Positions 9,346-17,253 of a stretch of 64,000 bases of DNA are shown here, in pieces. Position numbers and translations under genes: made by a program. The DNA lies in NCBI GenBank assembly GCA_965227695.1, contig OZ245760.1:1116001-1180000 (forward strand). The letters are read 5' to 3'. How positions within the stretch are numbered: position 1 is the stretch's first letter; each line of letters begins with the position of its first letter. This DNA is from UBA1858 sp965227695. Its GTDB lineage: Bacteria; Pseudomonadota; Gammaproteobacteria; UBA4575. The notes under the pieces are model-generated. The model was not told the origin of the DNA. It made no database searches and saw only the letters and a list, made by a program, of their open reading frames with translations.

Positions 9346-10776
9346 ATGCAAATAAACACAATAATGATGGAATATCTGATCCTTGTACCAGAAATAACGC
9401 TTTTGCTGGGTGCCTGTGTTGTATTGCTTGGAGGCGCGTTTGCCGCGCACTATCGACAAAGCCTTTTTTATTTAACACAAACTGTATTGTTCGTGGTGCT
9501 GACCCTGAGTGTTGCTCCATTCAATTCACAAGCGCTGGAATTATTTAATGGTTTCTACATTATTGATGGGCTGGCAATCTTTGCCAAAACATCCATGTGT
9601 GTGCTGATGATTGTCGTATTGATTTATTCGCGGCGTTACATAGAAACTCATAAATTTCCGGCGGGTGAGTATTACGCGTTGGCGCTGTTTGCCTTGCTGG
9701 GGATGATGTTAATGAGTTCGGCGAGTCACTTGCTGATGATTTATCTTGGACTCGAATTATTATCTCTTTGTATGTATGCGTTGGTGGCGATGGATCGTGA
9801 TAACAGTATCAGCTCCGAGGCAGCCATTAAATATTTTGTACTTGGTGCAATTGCCTCGGGCTTTTTGCTCTACGGAATCTCGCTAATCTATGGCTTGACC
9901 GGGTCTTTATACCTGTCGCAATTGACACTTGTCAGTGAAGCGGGGATTGGCATCATCGCGGCAGTGATTTTTATTGTTATCGGGCTTGCCTTTAAGCTGG
10001 GAGCGGTCCCGTTTCATATGTGGTTGCCCGATGTTTACCAGGGAGCACCACTCTCTGTTGCACTGCTGATAGGCAGTGTCCCGAAGATTGCGGGACTTTT
10101 GTTGGCGCTGAGATTGTTAATGGACGGTGTCCCGTGGATGCACCAATACTGGCAACAGTCATTGATAGTGTTGTCAGTGCTTTCGCTGCTTGTCGGTAAT
10201 ATTGTCGCCATTGCACAAACGAGCCTGCGGCGTATGCTGGGCTACTCAACGATTGGACATGTTGGCTATATTCTGCTCGGATTGTCTGTGGGCAATGTGC
10301 AAGGTTATTCCGCCGCGTTATTTTACACGCTTATTTATGCGCTAATGAGTTCGGCAACATTTGGTGCGTTATTAATGAGTGAACGCATGCAGCGACCGCT
10401 GGAACAGCTAAGTGATCTGCGCGGGCTGGCCAAACCTTATCCGTGGTTGGCGTTTTTGTTGCTACTGCTCATGTTTTCCATGGCCGGGATCCCGATGACG
10501 GTTGGTTTTTATGCCAAACTACAGATATTGCAGGCACTGGTTGCCAATAATGGACTAATACTGGCCCTGATAGCCGTTGTTTCATCTGTGATTGGTGCAT
10601 TTTACTATCTGAGGGTAATAAAACTAATGTACTTCGATGACAATGACATTCGCCCCATCGAAGGTTCCATGCCCGCTGCACATATTTCAGTTCTGAGTGT
10701 ACATGCACTGTTAGTCGTCGGGTTATTTTTCTTTCCACAGGCGCTTATCCAGATATGCCAGCAGGTATTTAGCTGA
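9346..10776 (+). CDS. nuoN: NADH-quinone oxidoreductase subunit N
   Basis: Third antiporter-like subunit (476 aa), last gene of the nuo operon. Motifs include LGLELLSLCMYALVAMDRD, AVPFHMWLPDVYQGAPLSVA and SLRRMLGYSTIGHVGYIL. ATG 9346 is chosen because it starts one base after the nuoM stop and avoids a 13-residue extension that would lie within nuoM. No clear intrinsic terminator is visible after the stop; a tRNA promoter begins about 28 bases downstream. Confidence 0.97.
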   Translation: MQINTIMMEYLILVPEITLLLGACVVLLGGAFAAHYRQSLFYLTQTVLFVVLTLSVAPFNSQALELFNGFYIIDGLAIFAKTSMCVLMIVVLIYSRRYIETHKFPAGEYYALALFALLGMMLMSSASHLLMIYLGLELLSLCMYALVAMDRDNSISSEAAIKYFVLGAIASGFLLYGISLIYGLTGSLYLSQLTLVSEAGIGIIAAVIFIVIGLAFKLGAVPFHMWLPDVYQGAPLSVALLIGSVPKIAGLLLALRLLMDGVPWMHQYWQQSLIVLSVLSLLVGNIVAIAQTSLRRMLGYSTIGHVGYILLGLSVGNVQGYSAALFYTLIYALMSSATFGALLMSERMQRPLEQLSDLRGLAKPYPWLAFLLLLLMFSMAGIPMTVGFYAKLQILQALVANNGLILALIAVVSSVIGAFYYLRVIKLMYFDDNDIRPIEGSMPAAHISVLSVHALLVVGLFFFPQALIQICQQVFS

Positions 10777-10803
10777 TTTTAAACAACCATATTTTTAACC
10801 TTC

Positions 10804-10832
10804 TTGAAATATTACGCATAGCTGCGTAAACT
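10804..10832 (+). promoter_or_regulatory. sigma-70 promoter of the initiator tRNA
   Basis: TTGAAA (10804-10809) and TAAACT (10827-10832) are separated by 17 bases, followed at once by the GC-rich CGCCGC. A GC-rich discriminator is typical of stable-RNA promoters under stringent control. The predicted start near 10839 gives a leader of about 53 bases before the tRNA. Inferred from sequence pattern only. Confidence 0.6.
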
Positions 10833-10891
10833 CGCCGCTCAGATTGACGCATAAGCCAGATGACTGGCGATAGTGTGACCAACCATATCGA

Positions 10892-10968
10892 TGCGGGGTG
10901 GAGCAGTCTGGCAGCTCGTCGGGCTCATAACCCGAAGGTCGCAGGTTCAAATCCTGCCCCCGCTACCA
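10892..10968 (+). tRNA. initiator tRNA-fMet (CAU)
   Basis: The 77-base sequence folds as an initiator tRNA: acceptor stem GCGGGG paired with CCCCGC, T-T mismatch at the first pair (the unpaired 1:72 is the formylation hallmark), anticodon stem with three G:C pairs GGG-CUCAUAA-CCC flanking the CAU anticodon, T-loop GTTCAAAT, and encoded CCA at 10966-10968. The D-arm GAGCAGTCTGGCAGCTC closely matches the family. In many gammaproteobacteria an initiator tRNA precedes rimP; here it follows nuo instead. Confidence 0.97.
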
Positions 10969-11482
10969 AAATTATTGTCTCTCGCTTTTAAAAATCTCTT
11001 TAAGGCACAAACACATAAAAGCGATTCAGCCCGCACCGCATGACGTTGTTCCAGGATTTCACCAGTCAGTTGAGGTGTGCGGGTAAAATTTGCCTCGTCG
11101 CCATGCGGCATGTCCGAACCAGACACAGATCACATGCATCCAGGCAGTCCCGGTTAAATTTCCTCTACGCGAAAGATGTAACAAGGCTCATTCAGTCGAT
11201 AATAGATGGACATGTCAGCTATCTGTGATGCCGATACCGGCTATGTCGAATCGATGACATTACTCTGTATTCAATTCAGGAAGCGAATCTGAGGGAGTTA
11301 TCAACGGTGAAGGACTGTGCTAGATATACAAACTAACCACGATTACACTTGGCAGTGTTGCGGCAGATAATTTATGTGTCGGGCGATTGGGTAATGCTTT
11401 AGTTACACGTGGCTTTGCTTGCGGTTATGGTTATCCCGAATTGATTGAAATCGGGCGATATCAAAATGGAATGAGTAGTGTA
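10969..11482. other. 514-bp stretch without a convincing gene
   Basis: Between the tRNA and the GAF-MarR gene no frame has both a ribosome site and recognisable product. A frame at 11040-11228 lacks any recognisable motif. A second frame is open from 11324 to 11497 and reads like protein (for example RLGNALVTRGFACGYGYPEL) but has no ATG or GTG, so it may be a gene fragment. The transition to AT-rich DNA happens near the end of this stretch. Confidence 0.5.
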
Positions 11483-12361
11483 CTAGGGAAAGTTTAAAGA
11501 TTTACAAATTTGCAGACCACGCATCCATAAATCATAGCCTTTATCTGTTGCAATAAGCTTTCTACTGCGCCGGTCGTATTCAGCGGGCGACTTTTGGATC
11601 AATTTTTTGGACTCAAGCTTCTTTAGATAAACAGTGACGAGAGGGCTTGAATAGCCAATCTCTTTTCCGATAAAAGCGGGTGTGACATTGCTAAAGTTGA
11701 TAATCAGATTCAGTATTTGCCATTCGTTAAAGTTTGAATGGGCTTTGGCTAACTCCGTGTCCAACAGGGCAATTTTATTTTGGATGCTATAGTAATTGAC
11801 GACCATGTCGCAAAATGAGTTAAATATCAGATTGTCTTTGTTGTATGAATATAGCTTATGATGCTGCAATAGTGATTCTACAAGGGATGCCAATTCACAA
11901 AAACAATTCACCTGGTCACGAGTAAAATTCCGTTCTTTTGTGTCTATGAGGCATAAAGTTCCTATATTGTATTTTCGTTCAGACTGAATAACGTATCCAA
12001 GATAGTACTTGATATAGGGTTGATTGGTTACAAAAAAATTATCCATAAACCTGTTGTCATTGGCTGCGTTTTTAACTTCGAATAATCTGGAATGCTTGTT
12101 GTTTCCAGTATTATTGCAAATAGCATGCGCGCAAAAAGATAATTCTCGAGTCGTTTCTTTAAAATTAACGCCGCTTTTGGATATAAACCATTGTCTGTCA
12201 TGATCAACCAGGCTTATCAGGACGATCGGTACGCTGAAGATATTACGTGCACTATTGACAATGTGATCCAATAGATCGTTTGATGGTGTATCCAGAACAC
12301 ACATCGACTGTAATGAAGCGATGCGTTGTTCTTCATTATCAGGAATTGGGCATTGAGTCAT
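11483..12361 (-). CDS. GAF sensor - MarR-type winged-helix regulator
   Basis: A 292-aa protein. Residues 1-170 resemble a GAF domain of the type that begins with ...EEQRIASLQSMCVLDTPSND and contains VPIVLISLVDHDRQWF, SFCAHAI and IGTLCLIDT. Residues 205-285 look like a MarR-type winged helix: NEWQILNLI, GKEIGYSSPLVTVYLKKLE and the wing YDRRSRKLIATDKG. No kinase, cyclase or receiver domain is present, so it is probably a one-component transcription regulator sensing a small ligand; the ligand is unknown. ATG 12361 has no clear ribosome site. It lies on the opposite strand to the FlhG-like gene and could act on it across the shared upstream region (inference). Confidence 0.75.
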   Translation of the reverse strand: MTQCPIPDNEEQRIASLQSMCVLDTPSNDLLDHIVNSARNIFSVPIVLISLVDHDRQWFISKSGVNFKETTRELSFCAHAICNNTGNNKHSRLFEVKNAANDNRFMDNFFVTNQPYIKYYLGYVIQSERKYNIGTLCLIDTKERNFTRDQVNCFCELASLVESLLQHHKLYSYNKDNLIFNSFCDMVVNYYSIQNKIALLDTELAKAHSNFNEWQILNLIINFSNVTPAFIGKEIGYSSPLVTVYLKKLESKKLIQKSPAEYDRRSRKLIATDKGYDLWMRGLQICKSLNFP

Positions 12362-12766
12362 ATTTATTGATAAAAGAAGTTAGCTTCATAAAAATATTGA
12401 CAATGTAAATATTATTTATATGCGTGCTGTATGATTAAGTAGTTTATGTGTGATGGTCAGAGAACATAACATATTTAGATAAATAATGTTGTCTCGATGG
12501 GGAAAACCCCGGTTAGACAGGCGATAATGAAGATACTTGGTATCGTAAGTATGAAAGCTAAAAAATTTAGATAATTTTATTTCTTTTTGTTTGTTTTAAC
12601 TATAAATCTAAATAATTTAGCTATTAGCACGTCATAATCAATATTTAATACCTGTCATCAATTAATTATTGTTAATTAATTTTTTATTTTTGTACGCTTG
12701 AATAAAATTGGATTAGATGCGAGTGGGAGCGTTTGTTTACATGTGTTTTTTCTTGGGAGAAAGCGT
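12362..12766. promoter_or_regulatory. AT-rich divergent control region, 405 bp
   Basis: This separates the GAF-MarR gene (minus strand) from the FlhG-like gene (plus strand). Visible elements: TTGACA at 12397-12402 with AT-rich sequence at -10 distance; a GGGG-AAAA-CCCC hairpin at 12500-12511; GGCGATAAT near 12521, which resembles the -10 of sigma-28 promoters without a convincing -35; and an inverted repeat ATACTT (12534-12539) / AAGTAT (12547-12552). A frame from TTG 12698 enters the ATPase gene but its true start is probably ATG 12767. None of these elements is proven. Confidence 0.4.
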
Positions 12767-13588
12767 ATGCAAAATATAAAACATAGTAATGCGATTGCAT
12801 TTATCGGTAGTAAGGGAGGGGTCGGTCAGACGACATTTCTTTTAAATCTTGCATATTCGCTGATGAAGCTTGAAAAAAATACATTGTACTTCGATGCAAG
12901 TCATAATTTATTTGAACTGGAAGATTTACTAAATATAAATTTCAGCGATTATCTCACCAGAGAAAATATTGGCTCTATCCCAATTAACAACGCAATAAAA
13001 TGCGTATTTAAAGGGTTTGATATTTTAGCGTCAAATCTCGATAAAAATTTTAATGCTGAACCAACATTATATGAGCAGTATTCATTTATCGATTTAATGT
13101 CCTCAGTGAATAAAAGATATGACTATTTACTGATTGATATTTCAAGCAGTTTGAAAAAAATTAATTATCTGCTTGCGAGTGCTGCTGATTTAATTGTTTT
13201 TATAATTGATGAGTTTCAGTCTGTTTACTTGCGAGCGTTCAATGAAATGCTGACCCTGAATAAGCATTATGGATGCAATAATTTTGCTGTGATAATCAAT
13301 CGGGCGATATCAAAAAAACATGGCTATGAGATTTTCAATCGATTTGCTGAATTTATTTCTGATAATGAAGGATGTCTGAAAACAACTTATATTGATTCAA
13401 TTATAAAAGATGTAAATGTTATGAATTGCACTTTGAATAAAGAGTTTGTGCAAGAAAAATTTCCCGGTTGTGATTATTCAATATCCATTAACGATATCGC
13501 GAATAAAATAGAACTTATGTCAAAAATTAATGCTGCTCCCAGCGGTTCTGTTGAATTATTTCCAGACTATCATCATCAAACTATTTAG
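12767..13588 (+). CDS. MinD/FlhG-like ATPase with altered P-loop
   Basis: A 273-aa protein of the SIMIBI/MinD class. The order of motifs follows FlhG/FleN: deviant Walker A GSKGGVGQTT (residues 14-23), LYFDAS with Asp43, Walker B-like YLLIDISSS with Asp124, and a C-terminal half collinear with FlhG. The signature lysine Lys16 is kept, but the P-loop lysine that normally contacts the beta/gamma phosphates is Gln21, so hydrolysis may be lost. ATG 12767 was chosen for GGGAG 8 bases upstream and normal FlhG length. FlhG usually regulates flagellar number and is followed by fliA, and here too the next gene is sigma-28-like. No flagellar structural genes are in the window. Low GC suggests acquisition. 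Confidence 0.7.
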   Translation: MQNIKHSNAIAFIGSKGGVGQTTFLLNLAYSLMKLEKNTLYFDASHNLFELEDLLNINFSDYLTRENIGSIPINNAIKCVFKGFDILASNLDKNFNAEPTLYEQYSFIDLMSSVNKRYDYLLIDISSSLKKINYLLASAADLIVFIIDEFQSVYLRAFNEMLTLNKHYGCNNFAVIINRAISKKHGYEIFNRFAEFISDNEGCLKTTYIDSIIKDVNVMNCTLNKEFVQEKFPGCDYSISINDIANKIELMSKINAAPSGSVELFPDYHHQTI

Positions 13589-13601
13589 CCGGGAGTATAT
13601 T

Positions 13602-14102
13602 GTGGATCCTGCTGAAACAATACAAGCGCAATTTTCAACTACCCTGCATTTAAAGGCAGATCAACTACGTCAGACAAGAAGGGTTATAAATACAATTGCT
13701 CAATATAAGTATACTTCTAAGGATGATGAGGCGCTTGCTGCTAACATTGGACTCTCCTCTTGTATTATTCATAAAATTATTAATGACTTCTATTTAATAA
13801 ATTATTTATTGCCCAATAAAAGCGATTCTGGCAATTCGTGTGAAGACTTGAAATATCATCAATATATCAAGCTGTCTACGTTGTCTGCTGGCCTATTTGC
13901 AAAATGGTTACTTGGTAAATCCGAGTTTGAAACGATCGTGCTATTTTTTCTTTATATAGAAAATAAGAGTTACGAACAAATTGCTAATGAAGTCATTATT
14001 CTCAATGTCGATTCTGTAATACAAATACAGATGCAACACATAAAAAATCTGGCCGATGAGATATTTGATCTTGTCAAAAAAACTTCACCAGTTGGTCCAT
14101 AA
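13602..14102 (+). CDS. short sigma-28 (FliA)-like protein lacking region 2
   Basis: A 166-aa product. Residues 18-72 (LKADQLRQTRRVINTIAQ ... LAANIGLSSCIIHKIINDF) match the pattern of sigma-28 region 3, and residues 107-157 (SEFETIVLFFLYIENKSYEQ ... IQMQHIKNL) match region 4. The whole region 2, which binds the -10 element and core polymerase, is missing; FliA is normally near 240 aa. GTG 13602 was chosen because GGGAG stands 6 bases upstream and it begins 13 bases after the FlhG-like gene. Alternative upstream starts would overlap that gene. Similarity is weak and judged by eye; the flhG-fliA gene order supports it. Confidence 0.5.
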   Translation: MDPAETIQAQFSTTLHLKADQLRQTRRVINTIAQYKYTSKDDEALAANIGLSSCIIHKIINDFYLINYLLPNKSDSGNSCEDLKYHQYIKLSTLSAGLFAKWLLGKSEFETIVLFFLYIENKSYEQIANEVIILNVDSVIQIQMQHIKNLADEIFDLVKKTSPVGP

Positions 14103-14152
14103 TCAATAATATTTCGTCTCTTAATTCGCATGCTAAAATATAATTGTTTTTT

Positions 14153-14581
14153 ATGATGCACTCCAAAATCAATAAGTACTTTATCGCCAGCTATGTATTT
14201 CTTATTTTCAGTTATACGTCTTTGCCTGTGATTGCGTCCCAGCAAGGTTCAATCGATACACGCGACTCAGCGACGGTTCAGCTAAGCGTCACTGTACCGC
14301 ACAAGATTGGCTTATTTGTAGACAAGATAAATAACGAAGACTTATCAAGTCAAAACATTATTTGTCTACGCATCATTGACACCCGTCATATCGACGGCTT
14401 GCACAATTACAGAATCAAAGGGCTTGATGGAAATAAACCAAGAGAACTGACTTTACGCAGCTATAGTAAGATTCAGGATATCAACAAATCTGAATGTGGC
14501 AATGCTGATATGTTTTCTTTTAGAATGCCCGGTCAATCTAATCCGGATCATATATTGCTATTGACACTTGTCCCTGAATAA
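14153..14581 (+). CDS. secreted protein of unknown function
   Basis: A 142-aa protein with an N-terminal signal peptide (basic start, hydrophobic YFIASYVFLIFSYTSLPVIA, likely cleavage after it). The mature part begins with DSATVQLSVTVPHKIGLFV, reminiscent of beta-rich extracellular proteins, and contains two cysteines that could form a disulfide. No family is recognised. Two ATG codons at 14153 and 14156 are both possible; no good ribosome site is seen. It shares the AT-rich character of the two preceding genes. Confidence 0.65.
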   Translation: MMHSKINKYFIASYVFLIFSYTSLPVIASQQGSIDTRDSATVQLSVTVPHKIGLFVDKINNEDLSSQNIICLRIIDTRHIDGLHNYRIKGLDGNKPRELTLRSYSKIQDINKSECGNADMFSFRMPGQSNPDHILLLTLVPE

Positions 14582-14686
14582 CCTGCATCACGCATTGTAA
14601 TCGCTGAAATGTCAAAAGCAGTAGCCACGACAGCGTGTAAGAATTGCTGATATTCTGGTTTTTCGATGAATGCTTGATAAATAACA

Positions 14687-14710
14687 ATATGTCTATTAGT
14701 CTAGACATAT
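14687..14710 (+). promoter_or_regulatory. inverted-repeat operator overlapping the arsR start
   Basis: ATATGTCTA (14687-14695) and TAGACATAT (14702-14710) are perfect 9-bp inverted repeats with a 6-bp spacer. The right arm runs into the arsR ATG at 14709. Position and symmetry fit an ArsR-family binding site for autorepression. Because the site covers the start codon and no ribosome site precedes it, the arsR mRNA may be leaderless, or a later start may be used. Confidence 0.65.
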
Positions 14711-15083
14711 GGAAATACAGAAAGCCCTGATTATCTTTGATGCGCTCTCCCAGGAGACCCGCCTGAGGACATTTCGTCTGTTGGTCGAAGCTGGTCCAGA
14801 CGGGTTGGCGGCGGGGAAATTGAGCAAGGCTTTAAATATTCCACACAACACACTTTCATTTCACTTAAGCCACCTGGCCAACGCAGGCATCATTGCCTCG
14901 CAAAAGCAGGGGCGCTCAGTAATTTATTCTGCCAGTTTTGATGTGATGCGCGATTTGATTGGTTTTATGGTTAAAGACTGTTGCAATGTTGATTTTGCCA
15001 ATATTCGCGAGGGCAGGCGTAAGGGCTGTGCGGTGATTGAACTGACCGATTACTACCGTAAGACACCGACTAAACAGGAATAA
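14709..15083 (+). CDS. arsR: ArsR-family arsenic-responsive repressor
   Basis: A 124-aa winged-helix repressor, first gene of an arsenic resistance operon. The helix-turn-helix region is LSKALNIPHNTLSFHLSHL, followed by wing KQGRSVIYSAS. Cys91-Cys92 and Cys107 near the C-terminus resemble the vicinal pair plus third cysteine of the As(III) site in the AfArsR type, rather than the alpha-3 CVC site of plasmid ArsR. The start at 14709 overlaps an inverted repeat and lacks a Shine-Dalgarno sequence. It is followed 22 bases later by the ArsI-like gene. Confidence 0.92.
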   Translation: MEIQKALIIFDALSQETRLRTFRLLVEAGPDGLAAGKLSKALNIPHNTLSFHLSHLANAGIIASQKQGRSVIYSASFDVMRDLIGFMVKDCCNVDFANIREGRRKGCAVIELTDYYRKTPTKQE

Positions 15084-15105
15084 ATCAAAACAGGATATTA
15101 CTGCC

Positions 15106-15582
15106 ATGACCACAAAACGAATGCATATTCATGTCGGGGTGGAAAACATCGCCGATAGCCTCAGATTCTACACTGCATTATTCGGAGTTCAGCCTGTCAA
15201 GGTAAAAGATGACTATGCCAAGTGGATGCTGGATGACCCGCGCATTAACTTTGCCATTTCGACCCGGGCCCGGCGTGGTGTGGATCATCTCGGCCTGCAG
15301 GTCGAGGAGGAACACGAGCTCGACCACATAAGACAGAGGCTCACCGCGGCAGATATGGCGCTTTTTGATCAGGGTGAAACAGTTTGCTGTTATGCCCGCT
15401 CGGAAAAGTCGTGGGTCACTGACCCATCAGGCATTGCCTGGGAAGCCTACCAGACCATGCAGGATGTGCAGCTTTTTTCTGGTGCCGGGGATGCACAGGA
15501 TCAGACATGCTGCATTCCTGAAACAGAGCCCCGGCGAGATGACGGTTCGCCGAATGAAAAGTCATCCAACTGCTGCCGCTAA
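15106..15582 (+). CDS. arsI: ArsI/CadI-like vicinal-oxygen-chelate dioxygenase
   Basis: A 158-aa VOC-fold protein. ArsI enzymes are Fe(II)-dependent dioxygenases that cleave the C-As bond of trivalent methyl- and aryl-arsenicals in the cytoplasm. Metal ligands fit His in MHIHVGV (residue 7 or 9), His61 in VDHLGLQV and Glu113 in AWEAYQT; the arsenic-binding pair is Cys94-Cys95 in TVCCYARSEKSWV. The tail has further cysteines (CC, CC), as in some homologues. The related CadI protein has the same fold, so substrate is inferred from operon context. Its stop overlaps the arsC start (TAATG). Confidence 0.82.
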   Translation: MTTKRMHIHVGVENIADSLRFYTALFGVQPVKVKDDYAKWMLDDPRINFAISTRARRGVDHLGLQVEEEHELDHIRQRLTAADMALFDQGETVCCYARSEKSWVTDPSGIAWEAYQTMQDVQLFSGAGDAQDQTCCIPETEPRRDDGSPNEKSSNCCR

Positions 15583-15992
15583 TGATTAAAGTACTGGTAC
15601 TGTGCACGGGTAACTCGTGTCGTTCGATCATGGCAGAAGCCTTGATAAATGCACTTGGAAATGGGCGCTATCAGGCAAAAAGCGCAGGTAGCAAGCCTGC
15701 GGGTTATGTGCATCCAAAATCGATTGAGACCCTGAAGCGGCATGGCATTGAGGCGGGCGAGGCGCATAGTAAATGCTGGGATGAATTTGAGGGTGAGCAT
15801 TTCGACCTGGTCATCACTGTTTGCGATAGTGCCGCCGGCGAAAGCTGCCCGGTCTTTTTGGAAAAATATCAAAAACGGCACTGGAGTATACCGGATCCCG
15901 CCATAGCGCAGGGCTCAAATCACACCATCAATAAAGCGTTTGATGATGCCTTTAATCTGCTCAAGGCGCACATAGAGAAAGAATTATTATGA
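15582..15992 (+). CDS. arsC: arsenate reductase, low-MW phosphatase fold
   Basis: A 136-aa cytoplasmic enzyme reducing arsenate to arsenite. The P-loop CTGNSCRS holds the nucleophile Cys8 and Cys13; Cys81 and Cys89 are placed like the redox cysteines of the thioredoxin-coupled ArsC type, and WSIPDPA supplies the catalytic Asp. The start overlaps the arsI stop and the stop overlaps the acr3 start as ATGA, so the three genes are translationally coupled. Confidence 0.95.
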   Translation: MIKVLVLCTGNSCRSIMAEALINALGNGRYQAKSAGSKPAGYVHPKSIETLKRHGIEAGEAHSKCWDEFEGEHFDLVITVCDSAAGESCPVFLEKYQKRHWSIPDPAIAQGSNHTINKAFDDAFNLLKAHIEKELL

Positions 15993-17029
15993 GCCAGCAA
16001 GCATCATCTTCAATGGGCGTGTTCGAGCGCTATCTTTCCTTTTGGATTGGCTTATGTATTGCCGTGGGGGTTGGGCTTGGTGCCAGTGTGCCTGATTTTT
16101 TTCAGGTCATTGCCTCGATGGAATATGCCAATGTGAATCTGGTGGTGGCGGTATTTATCTGGGTAATGATTTACCCGATGATGGTGAATGTAGACTTTGC
16201 ATCACTTAAAAATGTCGGCAAAAAACCCAAAGGCTTGTGTATCACGCTGGTGGTCAACTGGCTGGTCAAGCCTTTTAGCATGGCGGCTTTGGGCATTGTA
16301 TTTTTTGAATATCTGTTTGCCGGCCTTGTCGAACCCGAGACGGCCAAAGAATATATTGCAGGTATGATATTGCTCGGCGTGGCACCCTGCACAGCCATGG
16401 TATTTGTGTGGAGCCAGCTTGTACGCGGTGATGCCAATTACACACTGGTGCAGGTGTCAATCAACGACATTATCATGGTGTTCGCATTTGCACCAATTGC
16501 CGCATTTTTGCTGGGTGTGACACACATCGTGGTGCCATGGGAGACATTGCTACTGTCTGTGGTTTTGTATGTCGTCATCCCGCTGGCAGCCGGTTATGCC
16601 ACACGCACCATACTTGACGGTACCGGGAATAATCAACGCATTGAAGCTTTTACTAATAAAATTAAACCTTTTTCGGTGATGGGGCTGCTGGCAACCGTAA
16701 TATTGCTGTTTGGTTTTCAGGCGCAGACTATTTTGGACAAGCCTATGATCATCGTATTAATAGCCATCCCTTTGCTGATACAAACTTATGGCATATTTAT
16801 ACTTGCCTATGGCTGGGCTTACTTGTGGCGCGTGCCATTTTCGACCGCGGCACCGGCCGCACTGATTGGCACTTCCAACTTCTTTGAACTTGCCGTCGCA
16901 GTGGCCATTAGTCTTTTTGGTCTGAACTCTGGCGCCGCACTGGCAACCGTGGTGGGTGTGCTGGTGGAGGTGCCCGTGATGCTCTCGCTGGTGGCCCTTG
17001 CCAACAAAACACGCGCGCATTTTGCCTGA
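15989..17029 (+). CDS. acr3: ACR3-family arsenite efflux permease
   Basis: A 346-aa inner-membrane protein with about ten membrane segments. ACR3 exports arsenite made by ArsC. Recognisable features are SFWIGLCIAVGVGLGASVPD at the N-terminus, WVMIYPMMVNVDF, and GVAPCTAMVFVWSQLVRGDA with the conserved cysteine of the family. The final LATVVGVLVEVPVMLSLV is also typical. It is the last recognisable gene of the ars operon; the next 220 bases hold no clear gene. Confidence 0.95.
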   Translation: MSQQASSSMGVFERYLSFWIGLCIAVGVGLGASVPDFFQVIASMEYANVNLVVAVFIWVMIYPMMVNVDFASLKNVGKKPKGLCITLVVNWLVKPFSMAALGIVFFEYLFAGLVEPETAKEYIAGMILLGVAPCTAMVFVWSQLVRGDANYTLVQVSINDIIMVFAFAPIAAFLLGVTHIVVPWETLLLSVVLYVVIPLAAGYATRTILDGTGNNQRIEAFTNKIKPFSVMGLLATVILLFGFQAQTILDKPMIIVLIAIPLLIQTYGIFILAYGWAYLWRVPFSTAAPAALIGTSNFFELAVAVAISLFGLNSGAALATVVGVLVEVPVMLSLVALANKTRAHFA

Positions 17030-17253
17030 ATTTACGGCATCAACGCGCTGGCTGCTTCGGATGTGCGACCAACCCATTTCAGCCTTGCGTTCGCGGGGTC
17101 TTTTCAGGGCGCTAAAGTGATGGGCGTCGTGTGGGGCATATCATTTATCCCGCTGATTCGGAAAAGGCGGCTATGCGTTTGACAGTACCCCGGTGATGTC
17201 TGTTACCGTGTGGATCTATTAATAAGTCGATTTAAAGTATTCAAGGAGTGTTT

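Noticed and set aside
11040..11228. 62-aa frame after the initiator tRNA
   Set aside because: No ribosome site, no motif, and no hydrophobic or charged pattern of a real protein.
12500..12552. Hairpins considered as a riboswitch (for example cyclic di-GMP type)
   Set aside because: The conserved core sequences of known riboswitch classes are not present; only simple hairpins are visible.
17030..17247. Possible gene fragment after acr3
   Set aside because: An open frame reads about 49 codons but I recognise no family and find no start; not enough to call a relic.
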